A DNA stretch of 64,000 nucleotides from Tausonia pullulans (GCA_951802195.1 OX637625.1:992001-1056000); one strand, 5' to 3'; shown: positions 9,605 through 20,084, numbered from the stretch's first letter. A program made the numbers and translations. Notes: generated by a model from the letters alone, not told the origin.

Positions 9605-10136
9605 TGTTCTTTTGCACGGCCATCGGAAGAGCGAGCTGCCAGGCATTGGCCGTTGGTCGTCGGTCGTTGGTTGTTGGCCGTTGGTCGTCGGTCGTTGGAG
9701 GCGTCCTGCTGGATCTCGACGAGAGGCGCAGCTCACTGTTCGTGATGTAGGCCACTGCTCTTTCCAGCTCACCACCAAGAGCCGGTGCTTTCCTTGCGGC
9801 CCTTACATACCCTAGGTCAGGTCACTTGGTGAGGTCAAGTCGTGGCTCGTGTCGCAGCGTGTCCGGGTCGCGCTTCTGCCTTGCCGAGGGCTACCTAGTG
9901 TCGTGCAGTCGGGTCTCTTGCGATCCGACCTAGTGTCTCTTGCCGGGCGAGTTTGTCCCGGAATGCCCTCCTCGGAAACACGTCCTCCGACTTGCCGGCC
10001 TCACTAGCTTGCCGCAGCCCCTTCCCGTTCCTTTTTTGTATTTAAGTCTTCCCGTTCCCGGGTATTCTACGTCACGGTCCGAGCCTGCGGAGGTGCGAGC
10101 GTCGATATGATCGGTGGCCGTCCGACCATCAGCTCG

Positions 10137-10208
10137 TCCTTTGTTGTCTAACGGCTATGATATGACGCTCTCACCGTCAAGGCCCGGGTTCGACTCCCGG
10201 CAAGGGAA
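10137..10208 (+). tRNA. tRNA-Glu(CTC)
   Basis: Duplicate of the gene at 371-442, with the same fold, B box and T4 terminator. Confidence 0.95.
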
Positions 10209-10621
10209 TTGTTTTGACGCTTGAAGCTTTGCGTTTCGCGTTCTGCGTCTTGATGTTCTGATGTTTTGCTCAGGGCGAGATGTTGGGGTTGAGGATGGAG
10301 CGAGCAAGGACAGAAGCGAGTGTTCTGCCAGTGCAGGTCGCAGCGCCATCAGTGGAGCTCCTGGTTGGCACTGGTGGGCTCTGGTGGGCACTGGTGGGCA
10401 CTGGTTGGCACTGTTGGGCACTGGTGGGCACTGGTTGGCACTGGTGGGCCTTCTCTTCTCAGGCCAACTGCCTCCCTCCCTTCCGACGCGCTCGCCTCGT
10501 TGCCCCTACCTGCTCCATGGTAGATGAAAGGTGAAGGATGACCGGTAGCCGGTAGACGGGGGAAACGAATTGTAGTCTGGACATGGACGATCGTGGTGGC
10601 AGCGGCTCCCCATCCATAGTT

Positions 10622-10694
10622 GGGGGTTTAGCTCAGTTGGTAGAGCGTTCGCTTTGCATGTGAAAGGCCATGAGTTCAAGTCTTATAGCCTCCA
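10622..10694 (+). tRNA. tRNA-Ala(TGC)
   Basis: Duplicate of the gene at 856-928. The anticodon loop is TTTGCAT and a TTTTGTCGCC trailer follows. Confidence 0.93.
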
Positions 10695-10864
10695 TCGGTC
10701 TCTTTTGTCGCCGGGCCACGGGGGGAGGGGGAACAAGCTGTAGTTGCGACTCGCTAGTCGCGAGTTGCGGCTGTGAGCTGCCGTCGCGAGTTGCCGCTGC
10801 GAGCTGCGGTTGAGAGCTGAGCGATCTCCTGGTTGCACTGCTCCATCCCACCGCATCCCACACG

Positions 10865-10939
10865 GCTGGGATGGCCGAGCGGTCAAGGGCGCGAGCCTAG
10901 GGTGCATCCTCAGAAGTCGCTAGTCTCCACAGGCATCGG
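10865..10939 (+). pseudogene. degenerate tRNA-Leu
   Basis: Duplicate of the broken tRNA-Leu at 1099-1173. The A box is present; the T arm and 3' acceptor strand are lost in a GGTTCTCTGG repeat. Confidence 0.75.
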
Positions 10940-11137
10940 TCTGGGGTTCTCTGGGGTTCTCTGGGGTTCTCTGAGGTTCTCTGAGTATCCCTGAGCTTCT
11001 TACTGATCATGATCCCGACTGGCCGCCTCCAACGGCCGAGGGGTTGTTTCAGCCGGGACAGAATATCGGGAAGGTGTCGAGCTGCGGTGCCCAAGCTGGC
11101 GCTGTATCAGTTTGTGTCTTGTGAAGATTCCAGTCCG

Positions 11138-11271
11138 TCTTTGGTGGTCCAACGGCTAAGATGTCCGCCTGTCAGTGAAGCTCGTATCCCCTGTTCGTCT
11201 CTTTCAGGAGCGGTTGGGCGAACGAGCAAGCTTGCCCGCGGGAGACCGGGGTTCGACTCCCCGCCAGAGAG
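11138..11271 (+). tRNA. tRNA-Asp(GTC), 62-nt intron
   Basis: Duplicate of the gene at 1372-1505, including the whole 62-nt intron. Confidence 0.92.
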
Positions 11272-11565
11272 CGCTCTCTTTTGTCGGGCCGCGGAGATGG
11301 CGTGAGGCGGAGATGGCGTGAGGCGGAGATGGCGTGAGGCGGAGATGGCGTGAGGCGGAGATGGCGTGAGGCCGAGATGGCGTGAGGCCGAGATGGCGTG
11401 AGGCCGAGATGGCGGGACGCCGGGACGCCGGGATGGCGGGATGTCAGAAGACGTTCCAGACCAGCAGCACCCAGTCGTGATATATGCGCCTACTCACTCG
11501 AGACAGGCGTAGACGACAAGTCGAAGAGCTGACGGTTGGCGTCGAGTTTTCGACCAGTATGGAGT

Positions 11566-11660
11566 GCGAGTATGGGACAGTGGTTACTCCGTTGCCCTGC
11601 TATGTACAGCTGCATAGGCAATGCCCTCTGGGTGCGTCGGTTCGAATCCGTCTGCTCGCG
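11566..11660 (+). tRNA. tRNA-Ser(GCT), 13-nt intron
   Basis: Duplicate of the gene at 1784-1878, with the same intron and class II variable arm. Confidence 0.88.
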
Positions 11661-11856
11661 TGCTTCCTTTTGGCGGCAACGATCATCGTCGAGGGAGACG
11701 AAATCATCTCAGATGACTGCCCCGTCGTCTCCGCTGATGAGCTTGGTCGGCCGCAAGGACGGAGGGCGGAGGGATGTCGCGGCGGCGGGGATGAGGCGAG
11801 AATGCGAGGGCGAAGGGATGGGAATCGTCAGGGACGTACTACCACCAGCCGTTGTC

Positions 11857-11928
11857 GTCGGGATCGTATAATGGTTAGTACAAGGTGTTAACACCGCCTA
11901 GACCCGGGTTCAATTCCCGGTCCTGATA
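11857..11928 (+). tRNA. tRNA-Val(AAC)
   Basis: Duplicate of the gene at 2075-2146. Loop TTAACAC. Confidence 0.92.
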
Positions 11929-12364
11929 TGCCTGAGATGGCTGAGGTGCACATGCACACAGGTGACCTGCACGGGTGGCCGTCTTCTTTTGTCGCTCTCG
12001 AACTCTGATGGCGCAAGAGAGAAGCGGCCAGGGAAATGGGCTGCTGTGTGGACGGGGGTGCAATTCGGCATGCACCTCGAGAGTTGATGCAGTTCCGAAG
12101 GACGTGGACGACACTGCATACATCGGGAGTGGAAGGGGGAGAGAGTCTGGATGGCATACCCCCGACGGCGAATCAGCCACGGCTGCGAGTCGCCATCACC
12201 GGCACTTGCTCCCAGCGCTTGCTGCTCCCGACACTCAGTCCGAGGACAGTCTCTTTCTCTTGCTAGACAGGCCTCTGTCCATCTGCCTGCGGGACAAAAG
12301 CTGATCGTTCCTCCTCTATCAATCGCACTTGCCTCCGTCTCACCCGCGCTCAGAGGCTCATAAG

Positions 12365-12724
12365 TGTTAGGATTGGCCCAAGGGTCAAGGGCTGAGGATG
12401 ACGGGTGCTAAGGGGAGGGCGTGTGTGGAATAGTAGACTGAAGTGCGGGCAGTGACACAGGCTCGCTTCGATGTCTTGGGCAAATTTGTCGAATCCAAAT
12501 GGTAGTCAGAGTGTAGAACAAATTGTACGATGAACTGAGTGTCTTATGGACTAAGGGTGAGAAAACAAAGAGTGTGTGACAGTGTGGCTGAAGAGAGGCT
12601 AAAAATATGGAAGCTGAGCAATTAAGGGCGATGCTACACAGACGAGGAGCCGAGGTGGCGGGTCCGCGAGATTCTGCAGCCACATAAGCACAGAGCCTAT
12701 GTAGTGAACCGTAAGATCCTGACA
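12365..12724 (-). repeat. 3' LTR of gypsy copy 2
   Basis: A 360-bp LTR with TG/CA ends, preceded by the target-site word ATAAG. Confidence 0.95.
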
Positions 12725-12774
12725 GGAGCCCCCGGCTAAGGCCCGAACTCCTGAGAGGGCAAAGGACCTGAGAG

Positions 12775-15700
12775 CTAGGGGTTACGGCGACGAGGACGGC
12801 GAGAAGGACGACGGATTATTCGACGCGATGGCTTGGGAAGATCAGGATGGGCGCGGTGGAAGGCTTTGAGGAGGCGAAGATGAGCAACGTGATCGTACGG
12901 CTCCCATGTGTCCTCCTCGTCGCGATAGCCTTGCCAGTGAACGAGGTAGAAGTGCTTGCCGTCGCGGACGTCCATCTTGATGATGCGTTCGACGACGTAC
13001 AGCTCTGGGTCGGCGGCGTTGACTGGAGACGCGGCAGGCTGGTGTTGACCGGGGTGTCCGGGGGCGTGTGGCAAGAGGAGCGAGGCGTGGAAGACAGGAT
13101 GGACCGGGACTGTGGGAGGCAAGTCGAGCTCGAAGGAGATGTCCGAGAGTACACGGAGGATCCGGAACGGGCCGAGGTGTTTGACATCGAGTTTGAGCGA
13201 AGGCCGATCGGTGGTAATGTTGCGACGGTTGAGCCAGACGAGATCACCAGCCTTGAAGATCGGAGGGGGAGGATCCTTGCCGTCTTCCCCTGGAAAGGTG
13301 GTAGGACGACGGGACTGATCAGCGAAGGTCTTGTAAGAGCGTTGGGCAGCGAGGATGTGTTCTCGGATCTCGGTATGAAGAGCGCGAAGCTTGGCAACTG
13401 TGGCATCGGCGGCGGGATTGTGCGAGGTAGAGGCGGCGAGGAGGTCAGATGACGAGAGAGGATGGAACCCGTGGTTGGCGAAGAAAGGCGTGTGCTGGGT
13501 GGCGACCGCTAGCGAGTTGTTGAGAGCGAACTCGCAGGAGGGAAGGAGCGAGACCCAGTCGTCTTGATGGTGGTTGCAGAAGATCCGAAGGAAGGTCTCG
13601 ACGACGGCATTAGCACGCTCGGTTTGGCCGTTGGCCGCGGGGTGGAAGGCGGTAGTGAAATGAGGGGCAGTGCCGATGAGAGAGAGGAAAGATCGCCAGA
13701 AAGCGGAGGTGAAGGTCGATCCGCGATCCGAGGTGATGTCTGTCTGGAAACCGTGGTGCCGGACAACGTGGTCGAGGTACATCCGAGCGAGCTCGGGAGC
13801 CGCGAAACCGGCTTCACAGTACGGGACGAGACGAACCATCTTGGTGAATCGATCGATGAAAACTTGAATGCAGTCGAGGCCGTCGGAGGTTGGGAGCTTG
13901 ACGATGCCGTCCATGGAGATCATCGTCCAAGGGCGTGTCGGTGGCGGAAGCGGTTGGAGGAGGCCGAAGGGTGCGCGCCGATTTGTCTTGTTGCGGACGC
14001 AAAGGTCGCAGCCGGAGGTGTAGGTCTGAACGAACGTGTAATCAGAGGGGAAAGTGAACGAGCGTCGAAGAAGGTCGTGGGTCTTGCGAGCGCCAAGGTG
14101 CCCAGCGAGGCGAGGCTCGTGGCAGGCGCGGACGAGGTCGAGGCGTAGCTGGTGATCGTCCGGAACGAGGACGAGGCCGCGCGAGAGAAGGAGGTCTGTA
14201 GGGTGGAGCGAGAGACCCTGGAGAGCCTTGACATCGTCGGGAGAGCGAGGGCGATTCGGATGACGGAGGAGGTCAATGAGGGGGGCGAGTGATGGGTCGG
14301 CGAGTTGTGCGGTGAGAAGACGAGGAAGGAGCTTGGGGCGAGGATCGAGGTCGGGAATGGGTTCCGGAGGTTCCGAGTCAATGGGTTCGAAGAGCGCAGG
14401 GATGTTGCCGATAGTATTGAAGGAAGTTTGATCGAGGGGAGCTTGATTGAGGGGAGCGGCAGCGGCCGAAGGACGGGACCTGAGGTTGGCGGCAATGATG
14501 TACTGGTCGGGTTTGAGAAGGCGTCTGGGTGTCTGGTCCGAAGGGCGACTCCCCTCCGAAAGGTCCTGTCGCCTCGACAGGGCATCGGCGACGGTATTGC
14601 GTCCTCCAGGGCGGTAGATAACGACAAAGTTGAAACCAGAGAGGAACTCGGCCCAGCGGGACTCACGGCGGGAGAGGGCTTTGGAGGTGGTAAAGTACTG
14701 GAGCGACTCGTGATCGGTGTAGATGGTGAGAGGTGATGGGTGTCCTTCGCAGTAATGGCGCCACTCCTTGAGGCACTCGATGATCGCCAACATTTCCTTG
14801 TCGTGGATCTCGTAGTTGAGTTCGGCCGGGTTGAGCTTGCGCGAGTAGAAGGCGATCGGGCGGAGTGGCGAGCGAAGGGCAACGGCGCGTTGCGAGAGGA
14901 CGCCGGCAACGGCGAAATCGGATGAGTCCGTCTCGAGGACGAGGGGAAGCGAGGGATCGAAGACGGTGAGGACGGCAGACGAGGTGAACTTGGACTTGAG
15001 GGTCTTGAAAGCGGCGAGTTGATCCGGTCCGAAGTGGAAGGGGACACCTTTCTTGAGGAGGGACGTAATGGGAGCGACGACTTTTGAGAACCGGTGGACG
15101 AAACGGCGGTAGAAGTTGGCAAATCCGAGGAAGGACTGGATGTGTCTGACCGAGGTGGGTACCGGCCAGTCTGTGACGGCTGAGATCTTGGAGGGATCCA
15201 TCTTGATGCCTTGAGCGCCGACGATGTAGCCGAGGAAATCGACCTCGTCCTGGTGGAAGGCGCACTTCTCCGGCTTGACCCAGAGGCGCGCTGTCAGGAG
15301 GCGCTCGAGGACAGTGGCAACGTGTTGGCGATGTGTGTCGAGGGTGGGGGAAAATATGAGGATATCGTCTAGATAGACGATGACGGAGATGTCGAGGAGG
15401 TCGCGGAGAGTGTCGTTCATAAAGTGCTGGAATGTGGCTGGTGCGTTCGTCAGCCCAAAGGGCATAACTTTGTACTCGAACAGCCCGTAGCGACAGCGGA
15501 AGGCAGTCTTCCATTCATCACCCGGGGCGATCCGAACGAGGTTGTAGGCGCCTCGAAGGTCGAGTTTGGTGAAGAACTTGGCAGTGGCCAGCCGGTCAAG
15601 GGATTCCGAGATGAGTGGAAGCGGGTACCGATTCTTGATGGTGATAGCGTTGAGACGGCGGTAGTCGACGCAGAGGCGAAGAGATTTGTCCTTCTTCTTG

Positions 15701-16980
15701 ACGAAAAGGATGGGAGCAGCGGCAGGTGACTTCGAGGGGACGATGAAACCTTTGGCGAGGTTCTCGTCGATGAATTCGCGAAGAGCGCCGAGCTCGACTG
15801 ATGAGAGGCCGTAGATCGGACCGAAGGGTGGCTGCGTGTTGTCCTTAAGAGTGATGGCATGGTCGTATGGCCGATGAGGGGGAAGTTCCGAGGCTGAGGA
15901 CTTCTCGAAAACCTTGAGGTAGGCGTGATACTCCGGTGGGACGATGGCGGGTACATTAATCTCCGGGGGTGAAGGCTCACGGTCCGGGGGGTCAAGCGGG
16001 TCCGTAGGCGGGATAACAGAGAAGTAAGGCGAAGACCGGGTGGCGGAGATGACGGCAGGGAGGAGCGATCGGTGGCTGACTGGCGAGGACGAGGACTTGA
16101 ACTTGAACCTGAGCGAGGACGAGGACTTGGGCGAGGACGAGGGCTTGGGCGAGAACGAGGGCTTGGGCGAGGACGAGGGCTTGGGCGAGGGCTTGGGCGA
16201 GGACGAGGACTTGAACTTGAACCTGAGCGAGGACGAGGACTTGGGCGAGGACGAGGGCTTGGGCGAGGACAAGGACAAGGGCGGGGACGAGGGCGATGAA
16301 GCCTCGTTGAAAGACGATGGTGGGACTTGACTGAGGGGTTTGGCTAGGGTGGGAGTTTCTCGTGAGAGGCAGGAGCTCCGGCAGTACTGCGAATCGAAAA
16401 CGAGGTAATGCGCTGGCCAGTCGATCGAGGGATTGTGTCGTTTGAGCCAGGGAATACCGAGGATGATCGGATAGTGGCCAAGGGAGGTGACGTCGAAAGA
16501 GAGGGATTCGGTGTGTCGATGCCTAGGTACGGTGAGGGCCAGGGGAGAGGTGTGATGCGTGACGGCTCCCGATGCGATCGGGCGACCGTCGACGACCTCG
16601 AGGGCGCGAGGGGCGTTCTTTACCACGAGTGGAACCGAATGCTTGTCGACGAGGGACGAGTCGATGAAGTTGGATGTGGCACCGCTGTCGATCAGTGCGT
16701 ATGTGTCGAAGGAGGTGGATCCGAAGGCGATGGAGAGGGGCAGGACGACGTGATCTTCCTCATGAAAGGAAGCCGTGGGGATGTCGTCGGTGGAAAGGCA
16801 ATGGAATGGGTTAGAGGGTAGCGAAAAACGGTCGACCGGGGGGAGCATGGGAGGACCGCGAAGTGATTCTTTGGTGTTTTGAATAAAAAAGGAGTAAAGA
16901 GGGGGTCCAGAAACGTTGTCGAAAAGCGAGGGGCCGTTGGCAGACGAAGGCGAACCCGTCGGGTCGGACGGGTCGGCTAG
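12775..16980 (-). CDS. pol: pol polyprotein of gypsy copy 2
   Basis: Protease, RT, RNase H, integrase and chromodomain in the same order as in copy 1; the first Met is at 16848. It is near-identical to copy 1 over most of its length but shows clustered differences at about 13110-13390 and 15770-15890, a pattern better explained by recombination or gene conversion than by scattered mutation. Confidence 0.94.
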   Translation of the reverse strand, partial: LADPSDPTGSPSSANGPSLFDNVSGPPLYSFFIQNTKESLRGPPMLPPVDRFSLPSNPFHCLSTDDIPTASFHEEDHVVLPLSIAFGSTSFDTYALIDSGATSNFIDSSLVDKHSVPLVVKNAPRALEVVDGRPIASGAVTHHTSPLALTVPRHRHTESLSFDVTSLGHYPIILGIPWLKRHNPSIDWPAHYLVFDSQYCRSSCLSRETPTLAKPLSQVPPSSFNEASSPSSPPLSLSSPKPSSSPKSSSSLRFKFKSSSSPKPSPKPSSSPKPSFSPKPSSSPKSSSSLRFKFKSSSSPVSHRSLLPAVISATRSSPYFSVIPPTDPLDPPDREPSPPEINVPAIVPPEYHAYLKVFEKSSASELPPHRPYDHAITLKDNTQPPFGPIYGLSSVELGALREFIDENLAKGFIVPSKSPAAAPILFVKKKDKSLRLCVDYRRLNAITIKNRYPLPLISESLDRLATAKFFTKLDLRGAYNLVRIAPGDEWKTAFRCRYGLFEYKVMPFGLTNAPATFQHFMNDTLRDLLDISVIVYLDDILIFSPTLDTHRQHVATVLERLLTARLWVKPEKCAFHQDEVDFLGYIVGAQGIKMDPSKISAVTDWPVPTSVRHIQSFLGFANFYRRFVHRFSKVVAPITSLLKKGVPFHFGPDQLAAFKTLKSKFTSSAVLTVFDPSLPLVLETDSSDFAVAGVLSQRAVALRSPLRPIAFYSRKLNPAELNYEIHDKEMLAIIECLKEWRHYCEGHPSPLTIYTDHESLQYFTTSKALSRRESRWAEFLSGFNFVVIYRPGGRNTVADALSRRQDLSEGSRPSDQTPRRLLKPDQYIIAANLRSRPSAAAAPLNQAPLDQTSFNTIGNIPALFEPIDSEPPEPIPDLDPRPKLLPRLLTAQLADPSLAPLIDLLRHPNRPRSPDDVKALQGLSLHPTDLLLSRGLVLVPDDHQLRLDLVRACHEPRLAGHLGARKTHDLLRRSFTFPSDYTFVQTYTSGCDLCVRNKTNRRAPFGLLQPLPPPTRPWTMISMDGIVKLPTSDGLDCIQVFIDRFTKMVRLVPYCEAGFAAPELARMYLDHVVRHHGFQTDITSDRGSTFTSAFWRSFLSLIGTAPHFTTAFHPAANGQTERANAVVETFLRIFCNHHQDDWVSLLPSCEFALNNSLAVATQHTPFFANHGFHPLSSSDLLAASTSHNPAADATVAKLRALHTEIREHILAAQRSYKTFADQSRRPTTFPGEDGKDPPPPIFKAGDLVWLNRRNITTDRPSLKLDVKHLGPFRILRVLSDISFELDLPPTVPVHPVFHASLLLPHAPGHPGQHQPAASPVNAADPELYVVERIIKMDVRDGKHFYLVHWQGYRDEEDTWEPYDHVAHLRLLKAFHRAHPDLPKPSRRIIRRPSRRPRRRNP

Positions 16981-18099
16981 TCACGCTGAGTCTTGATCGT
17001 TGATAATCTCCTTGATTGTGGCTGAACGAGGGACGCCATTGGCGGTATTGGTGGCCGAGATAGCCGAGATATTGAAGAATCGACGAGGAGCGATGGGACA
17101 GTTGATAACTCGGTGGTCCTTGCTGGCGCAGTATAGGCAGAGGCCGTCGCGTCGGCGGCGCTCCCTTTCCGCGTCGGAGAGGGGGCCACGAGGCCGAGAG
17201 GTGGCGTCGACCTCCATGGGGACGGGGCCGGATGATGAGGCTGAGGTGTTGGTCACGGGTACGAACGGGAAGAAGGTACGACGAGCGGGAGGGACGACTG
17301 TGGCGACGGTTGGACGGCTGACGTTGCGGGGTGCATGAGCGTGGCGAAAGTCGGTGAGGGCGTTGTCCCATTCGATGGCGGCGTCGATAAGATCGTCGAG
17401 GTTGGCATAGTTTTGAGCACGGACGAGACGTTCCTTGACATCAAGCTTAAGACCGTCGAAGAAGTTAAAACGATGATACTGATCGCCAAAGTCAAGGAGG
17501 AGTTTGTGGCGTCTGTACTCGAAGGCGTAGATGGAAACTGTGGTCGTTTGACGAAGATCCTTGAGAGCGCGCCGAGCGGTTTCGACGCGGTCGATTTCTC
17601 CGAAGTCTTTGAGGAGGCGGGCCCTGAAACGTGGCCAGGTGTCGAACCAGTCCGGACGGTCGGAATCATCGACGAGGAGGTAAGGGCGGACCCAGTTGAA
17701 AGCGTCATCCGTAAGGAGTGAGATCGCGTATTGAATCCTCATGTCGTCCGTTCCGAGGGACACGGGTTGCAGGCGAAAAATGTTATCAAGCTTGAGGACG
17801 AAGGTCTCCGATTCTGATCTCTTGCCACTGAAGGCGTGGGGAGTAGGTCCGTGGTAGTCTTTGACTTCGGGATGCGAGGTGATAACCTCTGTCTGTTGTT
17901 GTTGTTGTTGTCGGAGATTTTTAAGGGCGGTCCTTAGACGGTCAACTTGCTGTCTTGCAAGAGCAAGTTCGGTAACGATTCGAGGGTCTGCGTTGGGATT
18001 ATCCATGTTGGCTAGGACAGTGTCGAGGTGGAGACCACTAGGAGCGAGCGGGTGACAGACGGTGACTCTGACTGATGTTAGGATTGGCCCAAGGGTCAA
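16981..18099 (-). CDS. gag: gag of gypsy copy 2
   Basis: Matches copy 1 gag: the likely start is the Met at 18006, followed by a gag domain and a CX2CX4HX4C zinc knuckle. It shares the frame with pol. Confidence 0.93.
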   Translation of the reverse strand: MTLGPILTSVRVTVCHPLAPSGLHLDTVLANMDNPNADPRIVTELALARQQVDRLRTALKNLRQQQQQQTEVITSHPEVKDYHGPTPHAFSGKRSESETFVLKLDNIFRLQPVSLGTDDMRIQYAISLLTDDAFNWVRPYLLVDDSDRPDWFDTWPRFRARLLKDFGEIDRVETARRALKDLRQTTTVSIYAFEYRRHKLLLDFGDQYHRFNFFDGLKLDVKERLVRAQNYANLDDLIDAAIEWDNALTDFRHAHAPRNVSRPTVATVVPPARRTFFPFVPVTNTSASSSGPVPMEVDATSRPRGPLSDAERERRRRDGLCLYCASKDHRVINCPIAPRRFFNISAISATNTANGVPRSATIKEIINDQDSA

Positions 18100-18435
18100 G
18101 GGCTGAGGATGACGGGTGCTAAGGGGAGGGCGTGTGTGGAATAGTAGACTGAAGTGCGGGCAGTGACACAGGCTCGCTTCGATGTCTTGGGCAAATTTGT
18201 CGAATCCAAATGGTAGTCAGAGTGTAGAACAAATTGTACGATGAACTGAGTGTCTTATGGACTAAGGGTGAGAAAACAAAGAGTGTGTGACAGTGTGGCT
18301 GAAGAGAGGCTAAAAATATGGAAGCTGAGCAATTAAGGGCGATGCTACACAGACGAGGAGCCGAGGTGGCGGGTCCGCGAGATTCTGCAGCCACATAAGC
18401 ACAGAGCCTATGTAGTGAACCGTAAGATCCTGACA
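18076..18435 (-). repeat. 5' LTR of gypsy copy 2
   Basis: A 360-bp LTR followed by ATAAG at 18436-18440, the right half of the target-site duplication. It ends 170 bp upstream of tRNA-Ala(AGC). Confidence 0.95.
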
Positions 18436-18605
18436 ATAAGCCCCCCCCCCACGTGCCGTGCGCTCCTGGCTCCAGCCCCCACGCATCAACATCTCTCGTG
18501 GCTGACTCTGATGCAGAGGGGACCACTCGACTGGCGAGGAGCTTGCCAAGTCTGGCGAAGGATGGCGTATCGTGTTCTCCATCGTGTTGGCAGCAACACC
18601 TGCTC

Positions 18606-18678
18606 GGGGATTTAGCTCAGTTGGTAGAGCGTACGCTTAGCATGTGTAAGGTCATGAGTTCAACTCTTATAGTCTCCA
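18606..18678 (+). tRNA. tRNA-Ala(AGC)
   Basis: The acceptor GGGGATT pairs with AGTCTCC. Loop TTAGCAT gives AGC. The T loop is TTCAACT. No intron. The first T4, in TTTTGTCAG, is at 18712. The same gene occurs on the minus strand at 30389. Confidence 0.93.
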
Positions 18679-18784
18679 AGCATTGCTCCTCTTCACAGGA
18701 GGAGTATGCAGTTTTGTCAGTCGTGCGATGTGCCAAATCTGTGCGTTCTTTTTTTTCTTCTTGACGTAGTGGGTACCTTCCCCG

Positions 18785-18915
18785 TTGCCCTTGCCACGAC
18801 TCGCCGCCTCGGCTCTGTGCCTGGCCACTTCCGCACCGGCGCTCCTGCGCCTGCACCCTCGCCTTTGTGCAATCGACGTGCTTCGGATGATCTGCACCCG
18901 CGCCGCCGAGGGACA
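18785..18915 (+). repeat. LTR-like relic
   Basis: The stretch with GCCGCCTCGGCTCTGTGCC and the following CACCGGCGCTCCTGCGCC aligns with the reverse complement of 34581-34700, which begins with GTCAGGATCTTGC, the start word of the gypsy LTR family. It is therefore an old, diverged LTR fragment. It has no coding potential. Confidence 0.5.
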
Positions 18916-19100
18916 CACAACGCAGTCCCGACGGCGACGGAGGGATGAGGGCCAGGGGGTCGGTCAGGGGGTCAGGGGGGTGGGGACGGGGGGCGAGGGG
19001 CGGGGGGCGAGGGGCGAGGGGCAAGAGTAGCTCCGGATACCTCCTGCCGAAGATGTATGTACACCCTCTGGGACATTTCCACATATCGATATATCGATAC

Positions 19101-19230
19101 GATTGATTAGTCTAGGTGGTTAGGGCGTTGGCTTGTGGCGAACAAAGGTCTCGTCTCTCCGTCACCGAGCAAGACGAGGCTGTGACTCATCATAACGCCA
19201 GATACCAGGGTTCGAGTCCCTGATCGATCA
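19101..19230 (+). tRNA. tRNA-His(GTG), 57-nt intron
   Basis: The acceptor GATTGAT pairs with ATCGATC. The anticodon stem TTGGC/GCCAG closes loop TT-GTG-G with an intron at 19139-19195. The T arm is CAGGG-TTCGAGT-CCCTG. TTTT at 19251-19254 is in TTTTGTCGAC. The intron is unusually long. Confidence 0.9.
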
Positions 19231-19379
19231 GCGCTGCTTGGCAGTTTCGCTTTTGTCGACTGACGCTGTGTTGATGATGATCGCCGTAGGGATCGTCCGA
19301 CCTGTTGGAAAGAGCGATTCGCGGAGACCTATCGTCTAGGAACTTCCAGCCCTTTTTCTTCTGTAGTTAGCCATCCCTC

Positions 19380-19505
19380 TCTCCTCATCTTTTCCAGCAC
19401 GTTCTACGCCACTCGGTAGAGCCTATATAAGCGGGCAGAGTCAGGTAGCTATATAATATGAGCTTGCAACCAGATTGAGCCCCAGGGCAAACCATGACCT
19501 TTAAA
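19380..19505 (+). repeat. TATA-bearing repeat, plus copy
   Basis: About 125 bp with TTCTACGCCACTCGG, a TATATAAG box, GCTATATAATATGAGCTTGC and GAGCCCCAGGGC. It aligns with the reverse complement of about 24870-24995. It is possibly the end of an unnamed non-autonomous element. Confidence 0.5.
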
Positions 19506-19848
19506 CATTCAACACGACCGACAGCATACCGCGAGGTCGCACGGACAATGGATCTCGCGCACGTCAGCGGTCAACCGCCTTCCTTCGCCAACACACTTGC
19601 AGGGTCGCCATAGATCTCGGAAGCCAGACACCCTTGGGTCTACTCGGTCAGCGTGGCGAGCTAGTGTGAACGTCAACCAGGGCGACGGGTTAGTGTTCCG
19701 GGGCGACGAGCTAGTCTTGGCCAGGGCAGGTGCTCTGCCCAGCGATCCATAGGTCCACACGCGCAAGACGCCTCGCCATCGAGTGACACGCAGTCTGTGA
19801 ATATAGCATAGAGCGAGGCCCTGGGTGACGAGGGAAACGGGCCAAAAG

Positions 19849-19991
19849 GGACCCAGACCGGATTTGAACCGGGGACCTCGTCCATGATCAACCAGTCTCC
19901 TCTCTCTCGAGCGAAGACTGGCTTGCTACCCCGACATGCGGCGATTTGCAGTCAACCCAAAGGACGCGTGATACCACTACACCACTAGGTC
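19849..19991 (-). tRNA. tRNA-Pro(TGG), 71-nt intron
   Basis: On the minus strand the acceptor GACCTAG pairs with CTGGGTC. The anticodon stem CGTCC/GGACG closes loop TT-TGG-G with an intron of about 71 nt. The T loop is TTCAAAT. The terminator TTTTGGCCCG follows at once. One outer T-stem pair is imperfect. Confidence 0.88.
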
Positions 19992-20084
19992 AAGCCAGAG
20001 CCACTGGGGCTGGTCGTGCTGTTCATGTTCGCGTGCTCGAGGTCCTTGTGGCCTGTGGAGTGGGGCGGCCACCAAACCGTCATC

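Larger units (their letters stand above)
8754..9820 (+). repeat. tRNA-Lys/Asn block, direct-orientation arm
   Basis: This stretch recurs inverted at about 27300-28450 with near-identity through both tRNA genes and their spacers; the pyrimidine-rich minisatellite at 8754-8830 differs in repeat number. In the inverted arm the minisatellite is followed by tRNA-Leu(AAG), which is missing here because the gypsy LTR abuts the minisatellite. Confidence 0.9.
9767..12364 (+). repeat. tandem duplication, tRNA block, copy 2
   Basis: The second copy of the block seen at 1-2582, with the same five tRNA genes and the same broken tRNA-Leu. It ends in ATAAG at the left LTR of gypsy copy 2. Confidence 0.95.
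12365..18435 (-). mobile_element. Ty3/gypsy chromovirus, copy 2 (looks whole)
   Basis: Same family and layout as copy 1, about 6.1 kb. Both LTRs are 360 bp and look identical, so insertion is very recent. It is flanked by the 5-bp target-site duplication ATAAG at 12360-12364 and 18436-18440, so this copy sits at an original insertion site. No breaks are evident. The Ser/Pro/Lys repeat between protease and RT is 102 bp shorter than in copy 1. Confidence 0.95.
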
